From NCBI RefSeq assembly GCF_000485595.1, contig NW_014577141.1, forward strand, positions 404,699 to 433,344: a stretch of DNA of 28,646 nucleotides, read 5' to 3'. Position 1 is the stretch's first letter; the number at the start of each line of letters is the position of its first letter. A program made the translations under genes and the position numbers. This stretch comes from Priapulus caudatus (taxonomy: Eukaryota; Priapulida; Priapulimorpha; Priapulimorphida; Priapulidae). This document shows, piece after piece, positions 12,177 to 21,000 of the stretch. Under the pieces are notes generated by a model. It ran no database searches. It saw only the letters and a program-made list of their open reading frames with translations, and had not been told where the DNA came from.

Positions 12177-12600
12177 TTTCAACGTTGAATTAACGTTGAA
12201 CCTCAACGTTGAATTAATGTTGGATTACCTGTCGGATTTGAAAATATAATCAACGTTGATATACCAACGTTGGTTCAACGTTGAGATATCAACGTTGGTT
12301 CACTGTTGAAATAACGACGTTGTTCTACCGTTGAAATGCCGACGTTGTTTCACAGTTGAAATACCGACGTTGATTCACCGTTGAAATACCGACGTTGATT
12401 CACAGTTGAAATACCGACGTTGATTCACCGTTGAAATACCGACGTTGATTCACAGTTGAAATACCGACGTTGATTCACAGTTGAAATACCGATGTTGGTT
12501 CAACATTGAAATACCGACGTTGTTTCACCGTTGAAATCATGACGATGTTTCAACGTCGCATCACCGACGTCGTTTCAACGTTGAATTTCCGACGTTTCAA
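12177..12600. repeat. 25-bp minisatellite built on AACGTT/GACGTT
   Basis: In the core (about 12300-12540) the unit is TTGAAATACCGACGTTGATT plus CACCG or CACAG, period 25. The two endings often alternate, giving a 50-bp higher-order unit. The left part (12177-12300) is a looser form with palindromic CAACGTTG cores. Non-coding. Confidence 0.88.
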
Positions 12601-12977
12601 GAATTACCGTTCTTGATTACCGTATTTGCAAATCCAAAAGGTTACTCAACCTTATTCAACGTTGTTCCAATGTTGCATCCACTCCTCATCACAGCACTCC
12701 TCATTGAATGTTGTATAAATCATATTATCGCGTTATTACACAGAGAGAGAAGTGCACTACAGATCTATTAAACAGTAGATTGAATTGGCTGTTAGGATCC
12801 TGAAAGTGTAGAATACATGTATGATGACCGAGAAGGCCATGGCCGGACAGTGGAGGTAGGCCATTTCTATCGATCGCCAGCTAGGAGTGGCGTTGGCTTA
12901 AGTCAGACTGCAGGATTCAGACAGCTTCAAAAATAAATAAAAAAAGACAATTTGTCAGTCATAATTCCTTTAATTAT

Positions 12978-13135
12978 TTAAATTGTTTTTTTCTTCCAAT
13001 TAATTCGTTTGTTAATTACTATATCTCTTGTTTCGGCCCCACCACCCAGACGTTCCGGGGCATACTTCATATACTTTGCCATTTCCACCATGATTCTGGA
13101 TTCATTGGTATTTCTGTGGCAGTCGATGACAGTAT
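12978..13135 (-). CDS. Unidentified exon-like open frame
   Basis: After a good acceptor (TTATGTTTTCCAG) the minus strand reads TVIDCHRNTNESRIMVEM, AKYMKYAPERLGGG and so on to a stop at 12978. Composition and the acceptor look like a real 3' exon, perhaps from a mobile element, but I recognise no family and find no partner exon. It ends at the AT-rich flank of the GTAC array. Confidence 0.3.
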
Positions 13136-13277
13136 CTGGAAAACATAAAGAGAAATATGTTTTGAAGCCTTTGAATTTTAAAATGACATGCATGGTAACT
13201 AAAATAAAATTTAAAAAAACAAACACAAAACAAAAAAAATATTTAAATTATACTATATTAATATGATTAATATGATG

Positions 13278-13652
13278 ACGCGGGTACACGCACGTTCACG
13301 CACGTGCACGCGGGTACACGCGGGTACACGCACGTACACGCGGGTACACGCACGTACACGCGGGTACACGCACGTACACGCGGGTACACGCACGTACACG
13401 CAGGTACACGCACGTACACGTGGGTACACGCACGTGCACGCACGTACACGCGGGTACACGCACGTACACGCGGGTACACGCACGTACACGCGGGTACACG
13501 CACGTACACGCAGGTACACGCACGTACACGCGGGTACACTCACGTGCACGCGGGTACACGCGGGTACACGCACGTACACGCAGATACACGCACTTACACG
13601 CACATACACACGGGTACACGCAGATACACGCAGATACACGCACGTACACGCT
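13278..13652. repeat. GTAC-type 10/20-bp minisatellite, locus 1
   Basis: Tandem units of ACACGCACGT and ACACGCGGGT, usually alternating (20-bp period), with variants ACACGCAGGT and ACACGCAGAT toward the right end. The sequence is largely alternating purine and pyrimidine. Because the unit is stop-free and 10 bp long, all frames stay open on both strands; the Thr/His/Val/Arg peptides are not genes. Confidence 0.95.
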
Positions 13653-13655
13653 GTT

Positions 13656-14238
13656 CAACGGCGACTGACGTCGGAACGCCATTAGCCTATATATTAGCAT
13701 AGCTGGGAATCGTGGCACGATGCTCCGAGCGAAGTGAAGCATGTAGATCAGAGTTTACCATGCACACGTGCTGTCAGCCTGCCCGGCTCCAGTTTGAACG
13801 TATAAAAACGGCCGAAGAAAATGAGCTTGGCAGTCAACGGCGACCGACGTCGGAGCGCCATTAGCCCTAGCATTAGCATAACTGCATAGGAATCGTGGTG
13901 TGATGCTGCGTGCGAAGTGAAGCATGTAGATCAGAGTTTACCATGCACACGTGCTGTCAGCCTGCCCGGCTCCAGTTTAAACGTATAAGAACGGCCGAAG
14001 AAAATTATCTTGGCAGCCAACGGCGACCGACGTCGCAGTGCCATTTTCCCATACATTAGCATAGCTGGAAATCGTGGTGCGATGCTGCGCGCAAAGTGAA
14101 GCATATAGATCAGATTTTACCATGCACACGTGCCGTCAGCCCGCCCGCGACTAGTTTGAATCTATGAGAACGGCCGAAGAAAATTCTCTGGGCAGTCAAC
14201 GGTAACCGACGCACGAGCGCCATCTGCACTTACATTAA
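13656..14238. repeat. About 180-bp satellite, three copies plus a partial
   Basis: Copies start at CAACGG: 13656-13834 (179 bp), 13835-14017 (183 bp), 14018-14196 (179 bp) and a partial from 14197. Conserved blocks include GAAGTGAAGCAT, ACCATGCACACGTG, GTCAGCC and AACGGCCGAAGAAAAT. Copies 1 and 2 are most alike. The array directly abuts the GTAC minisatellite. Confidence 0.92.
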
Positions 14239-14949
14239 GGTAGAATGTGGGTCGCTAGCCTTGGCGCGGCTCGTGGCTGGGGAAGTAGCAACTCAATCCT
14301 CAATGTCACAATCACCTCGATCGCAGCGCCCATGCACGGGGAAAAATTATTCTGCGTATTACTTGAACATGGCAGCTGTGGTGTGAACTCACTGATCTCT
14401 ATATATAATACTAGCTATATCACTAACTAGCTCTACCGGTGTAGCCCCTTCGCTCCCGCTAGAGGATTTTTATCGTTAATATGTATATGTGATATTGTAA
14501 TGCATAGATGTTACGCATAGCACATGGTCAGTGTATATGCACGGTAGCATTTAAGGTGAGCCTCATGAAACATCAAGCAAACATCTCATAAACAATAAAG
14601 AAAATATAGATGCATTTTAATGTAAATATGAAAGGTGATACAAAATCCATTTCAGCCTAAAAGGATATGACTATAGATGAACAATCTAGATTCATTTCTA
14701 TAGAGAAGCTAACGAATCATTTTCAAACGCAAATGTGAGTTGGTTGCATGCACCGAGAACGATCACCGCTGTGCAGATTTTGTGACGAAGAAACACACAA
14801 TTTTCACGTGGCTATCGACAACGGCGTCACTTACATTCTTCTCACATCACTTGCGAGCATTTCACATAACACGCCTAAAAGTTATGTCGTCACGAAATAG
14901 AAGTTCCTTTGTAACAAAATGTTCACGGCGACGTGACGGGTCAACGTGG
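14239..14949. other. 3' flank of ZMYND12, no other gene
   Basis: Non-coding. It should include the ZMYND12 3' UTR (minus strand); the only candidate poly(A) signal is ATTAAA on minus at 14621-14616. Beyond that nothing is recognised. Confidence 0.4.
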
Positions 14950-15081
14950 CTATCGGCGAGAGAGCGAGGGTTGTGGCGTCGTGCGGCACAGGTTGAGGAA
15001 GCTGGCGATCGCTCGACGCGTATGCTGCTTCTTCTCGTCGTCGCCGAGTGCCTCCAGCGCCCTCTCTGCGCATACCTTCGC
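14950..15081 (-). CDS. ZMYND12: ZMYND12 exon 9 (C-terminus and stop)
   Basis: Residues 349-391, beginning AKVCAERALEAL, equivalent to the final helix of the vertebrate protein, then a basic tail and TAG at 14952-14950. Acceptor CCCTCGTAG after a pyrimidine tract. Confidence 0.9.
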   Translation of the reverse strand, partial: AKVCAERALEALGDDEKKQHTRRAIASFLNLCRTTPQPSLSRR

Positions 15082-18000
15082 CTACGAGGGAAAACGCATG
15101 AGATGCGTCAGCATCGGCATAAACAACACAGATAAGACTCTGGCTGAGGTTTTACATATGGTTGGCGTCGGCTTGGTTTGGTCAACGTTCGCATGCCGTT
15201 GGAATGGGAGCAGCTAGTGAGCATCCATCGCAATGCTAATCACCAACACCCGGACCGAAGCCACGGACGGAATTATCACACAGGCTATTAATTGTGATTA
15301 CTTATAGGGGGATATACGATCGTTAGTATAGACGTGGGATAAATTACATCGGGAGGGCAATAAATTGTATAGGATAATTGCACAGCATTAACGTTAATCT
15401 GCTAAGAGTTTCAGCGAAACGGCGCCGACAAGCAGCAGGTGAATGCTGGCGACGAAACAAGAGAACATGTGTGGGAACAACGCCTTGCGATACCTGCGAG
15501 CGGTCGCCGATAACGAAGTTCAGTAGGGCCTGCGTCTTGCAGCTGTAGGAGAACTCCAGCTGGTGTCGGTCGGACATCTCACTGTACCACGCGTGAATGG
15601 CAGACAGCACCTTCACGGCCTCAGCCTCCTGCGCCTTCCCTGTGGGGGCGAGAATGAATGCGTAGTTGGCATGGAAAACAAATGTGCATGCAGTGATCAC
15701 TATGATTCGTAGATGAATTAAGATTATTTTTCGATGGTAGGGAATACACCGACCATTGACTTATACATCGTTGAAATAAAAACGGCTAAATCATCAATTA
15801 CAAGGAATTTATGCTAACCATCGACAAACAATAATAACAAGTGCCGCAGAGCGACAGCGCTCAACTGACGTGTATTGTAGCCAGGTATTCGATCTTCAGA
15901 TAAACTCACTGGCAACCGAATCAAGTGCGCCCTCCTGCCACCGCGTTCGCGCTCAGAGCATATATCTAAGGCTTTCCGATTATCCGATTAATCGTTTATG
16001 AAAATTCAGTCCGATTCCCAACACTAGTTGTAATCGGTTAAGCCAAACTGATCGACTAATCAATTATTAATCAGTTTGGTACGTTTCGAGTACTGTAGTT
16101 AATTGGTAGAAAAACAAGTATAGTTTGATAGCAATGTACACCAGGACATACATGTAATCTACATGTAATAATCAAGACATTTACATAAACAATATTTATT
16201 GTAATATTTATTGTAAATATGTTTATTAAACATATTTACATTGCTTATTTCGAGTCCGACGAAGCGACAATTATTCATTTTCACGCTGGCAGAAATGTAG
16301 AAATTATTAACCTATTCGAGAAACACTGTCGAGTTATATCGAATGTGCATGTATGTTTTGCATGCGCATGTAGAACAATTTGTATAGTACAGTCACATGA
16401 ATATTACAATGTACATTTTTGTATTAATTTTCAGGTAGAAAATGGCTGTTTGGGCTAGGGCTGTCTGGCTGGAGGAGGATAATGAGATGGAGGATGTGTT
16501 GCCATCCTGTTGGATTAAGGGCAATTTTGTATACTGGCCCAATGAGGGATCAGTCACGAAGGCCATGAAAACACAGCAGTTGCCAGAGAATTCATGGTTA
16601 ATGTTTCCTCTTTTGAAAATTAAAATACAGTCTGGTATGTATACAGATCGATGGTAGAAACCAAACTGTGCTTTCTCTAGAGCATGTTTTCTGTACTTGA
16701 CAATAATTGTTGACCAGGGTTTTGAAAAAACATTCTATCCAACTTGTCCTGATCGAGTGGCAATTTAATTAAAGAAATCAACTCGCATCTATCATTTCCA
16801 TTTGCTCTCGGTTAGAATCTTCTCGGGACCATATGCAATGTACTCAATGAAAGCATACATGTATGTGTGATTTCTGGTCAGACGCTTCCACTTCATATTT
16901 TTGTTTGAACAGTGAAATCTGATCTTACATTGATGGTGCATCAAAAACAGAGCCATTTCACAGTTAAAATGGTACCCAAATGATGAGTAATTCTGTTTGG
17001 ATGGCAAGAAATTCAAAAACAAAATTGTCACTTGCCTGACAATGAACTTAGTAGGGACAAGTGGATAAGTGGTTATTTCAAACCCCACAGATACTTCTGG
17101 TGCAGTAAAATCAACATTTCTGTTTATTTTGCATTTAAAGTTAACCGACCCTCTACATGTATTTTTAGTCAACGAGAGAGTCCAGTTTAATCCATGTAAT
17201 TTTGGGGCTCATTAAAACACTTCATACTACAAGTACATGTGTGCATATATCCAAATGCAGTATATGCTGTTGGTGGAAAGTAATAATCATTAAAATGACC
17301 ACTGCACTCTTGATATTTTGGCTTGTTGTCCAGCTGTGAAGGCAATGGTGACAATTAAGTTTCTGAATACATGTAGAACACCACAAATATTAAGAGCGTA
17401 GGTCGAGCCGTTGAGATTTGTGCCGCAATTCCGTATTTCCTCCTATACCTTAAGTTAAGGGGGAAATATTCCCCCTCCATTGAAACATCTTGACCTTTGA
17501 CCCCCAAATTCGACATCCCGAGTCCTTTTCGTGATCCCCCCGACGTCCCGAATATCAAGACCGTATGTCGAGCGGTTAAGATTTGTGCCCAACTGTTGAC
17601 GGACGGGCGCACGGACGGACGGACAATCATGCGATTCTACAAGCTGCACCTGACTTCGTCAGCTGAGCTAAAAATAGTCTGATATACCCATAATCATATT
17701 ATGACTCATCATTAATGTTTTTTTAAACCTTCTAGGAAAGAAACAAATTTTATCTTAAAATTAACCAGTGCTAATAATGTTACAAACTACATTCACTGGC
17801 TGATGTTTATGGCTCAAGTGAGGGGCTCTAAAACATATCACACGCTTAAAAAATGACTAATCAAACAAAACACAAAAAAGTACTACCTACCCACATCATT
17901 GTTAACCATGAATAAAATCGTCTGCTCTCATCACACCAGTTCAGACACAGGTGTTTGCCACTGCAAGCACACTTGGTATGTAAATTGTTTTGTATTGATT

Positions 18001-21000
18001 GAACGAGAAGGATAAAGGAGATTTGCTAGTCAAGCAGAGTTACTCGGTTGCACATAGTTACCCAGGTTAATCATCTTTGGAGATGTCAACAGGCTGGATG
18101 ATTTTTCCTCCTCCTCCACGTTAAATGTGACAATTCCAGTCAGATATTTATGCCAAATTTTCAGCACCTGCGAACATTAACAATGACATTGATTTACGCT
18201 ACCAACACTACTACGAGTACCATGCTATTTAGCAACTATTTACGCCAGTCATTCTGCCGTATCGCTAATTCTGAAATTGTTTAAAGGAGTTTACGACTCA
18301 CCCTATAATACAAAGTTTCTGCCTTGTCAGTTTTCCCTAGTTTTAAAAATATATTTCCCATGTGAAAGTAGCCTCCTGATGTCTCCACATCATCTGTTGA
18401 TGTCACAATGGAGCAATGGTAAACCTACAAAACAATGGCAAAAACCTTAGTGGGTACCATGGTCCATCAGTGGTCGAAATCTGCAAACATGACATTTTTG
18501 TAAAAAAAATTCTGGCAGCTGCGGCATTGTAAGGCAACATCTGTTGGGAGATAATATATATGACACACTTAATCAGAAGCCAGGAAAACAAACATGATGA
18601 ATGTAAAATTAATCCAACCTTGTTATACATATCTGAGGCAGGTTTTCCATGCAGATTTATTGAACCCACGAGATAGTTTTACACATTCTCAAAAGCATAT
18701 CAATTTATATTTAATACACTCTTGACACTAAAATGAACTATAGGTTTACAGTATATATTATTGTTCATATTAGTCGCACGAGCTATGACAAAGTTTGCTA
18801 ACTCCATAGAGAGCACCAACTGCGTATGTCAATCGCTAATGACACAGTTATGTTATGTAGTTCTTACATCCTCCGCCAGGTGGCGAAGCGCTTCCTCATA
18901 GTCTCCCTTCACTTCGCACAGCCTCCCAATCTGCCGGTGCACCTGGGACTTGATGCGGTAATCGCAGTCAGGCACCATCAGCACGGTCCACTGCGCCTGG
19001 GACAAGTAGTCCTCTGCTTCCTTCAGTCTATGAAGGCCTGTTATATATGCCAATCCCACACAAACATTAAGCAAGGAAAGTGTAGTGGGTTGAAATTGAG
19101 TGGAGTATAAAAGGCTCAAGGCAAAAGTTACCAAGAATATATAGAGGTTTAGCAAGAGTAAAAAAACTTGGGGGGCATCTATTTATCACCTTTAATATTT
19201 AGATATCCTGCTGTTGCTAGACTAGAATCATGCAACAACACACTCCTACTAGAAAAAGCACGTTTGTACTAACCGATGCAAGCTTCCGCTAGCATGAGGT
19301 ACGATGTAACCAGCTCTATGCTGCTCAGTCCATACACCTGTGGATGGAGTATTAAGCTTCATGTATATTAACATGTAAAATGGCATTATATGTACAAGTA
19401 TTTTGAAACAAAATAAATTATTCTAAACTTTTCCTATACATATCTTGCGACATACATCAAAATTCTTTTTAAACTCATTTAAAAATCAATACCAACTCCA
19501 GGAACCACTTAGTTACCATACATTCTAGTTTACTTGCTACATTTCCCAAATTGCAAAAATACCTCTATAGCAAAATGTAGTGACTGAAGTACAGCTGGTA
19601 TTGCCTTCTCAGCTTTGCCTTCAAAAAGCAGCTTCTGTCCCACTGCCCTGGTCAATTGCAGCAGTTGCCTCTAGAACAAGCCAGTTGTCAAAATTCTGCA
19701 TGGACATCAGCTAGATACTTACTCACTTAGATATGGATTAAATTTAAGTTTCTGTAGGAATAATAATAAGTAAATGCATACCTATGAAGCTGCAGCTAAA
19801 CTATAGTCACAAGCCCTTTGACAGCATATGATAATTAATGTTCCTTCCCCCCTCCTTCAATCCCATAATCAGGGCTGCCTACAAATTCTTATCTGATTTT
19901 TATCTCACAAGTGCTATATGTCTTATGTCTTCCCCATCAGCAAAGTGAAGTTAAAAAGGCATTAGAAGCATATATCACACCTTGAAAGCCTTGTTCGTCT
20001 CTGAGCAAATCGTATAATTAAGCGCCTTGTTCAAGGCTTAGCAGGATCAAGCTGGGACTCAAACACAAGTGCTTTCTATGGTAACATCCCAGTTGGCCTA
20101 CTCCAATTTCGTCTACACCCATTTCGCCTATGTCCCATTTTGCCTACTCCTATTTCGTCTACTGTCCGAATCGGCAATTTATTCCCATTTCGCCTACTCC
20201 TGTATTTTCTATTTTTGTCAAGTTGTGTTCTCATTATTTGTACCTGTTTGCTTCTGGTTTTTGTAGTATATGTATGCCAATCAAAACATATTTTATTATT
20301 AATTTAAAAGATTATTTAGTGAACAAACCGATCGTAGACAAAATGGGAATGGGGTAGATTTTGAGCGTAGCAGAATTGGGAGTAGGCAAAATGGGTGTAG
20401 GCCAACTGGGAATTTTGCTGTAGGCGAAATGGGAATTTTGTCGTAGGCGAAATGGGAGTAGGATAACTGGGAATAAACTGCTTTCTACATAAAGTCCTGC
20501 ATGCTAATCTTTGGGTCACTATTGCTGCCTTCACTTCAGAACAACAGTAAATATTATGATTTGATGTGTATCACCTTTTGTTGAAATAGCTCATCAGCAT
20601 GCTCTTTCCGTTTGCTCTCTGTGCTGAAGTGAGGCTCTGGAGATCGGAGTGGAATTAACTGCGTGCAAATTTGATCATGGATTCCTTCCCAATCTGATGT
20701 TTGATGATCTGATCCACTATAAAAGTCCAGCAGTTGTTGTAATTTAGGTTTATAATTAAAATTGGTTTCATTGGATACCAATTTCTTGCTTACACTGTTA
20801 CAGTTACAATTTTCTTTGCAATTTACTATTAGAATTTATCAATACGTGTCAGCCATGTCCCGTCGTAAGGATTAGTCTCAAAAGTTAAAGGGACTATAAA
20901 ACATAGAAAGTCAGAGTTGATCAAATCTATATACGTAAGACTATAGCAGAAATAGAAATTAGACTTAAGCGAATAAGCCAATATAGTCACCACGGCACGT

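Noticed and set aside
13253-13742. Several overlapping open frames of 80-148 codons on both strands
   Set aside because: They are translations of the stop-free GTAC minisatellite, open in several frames on both strands; no start context or conserved sequence.
13278-14238. CRISPR-like array
   Set aside because: Direct tandem repeats without unique spacers in a eukaryotic genome.
13656-14238. Hammerhead ribozyme or retrozyme in the 180-bp satellite
   Set aside because: No CUGAUGA-type core and no paired stems in the right order were found.
20020-20075. tRNA gene (GGGACTCAAAC on plus, B-box-like on minus)
   Set aside because: No A box, no cloverleaf; better explained as a dispersed repeat fragment.
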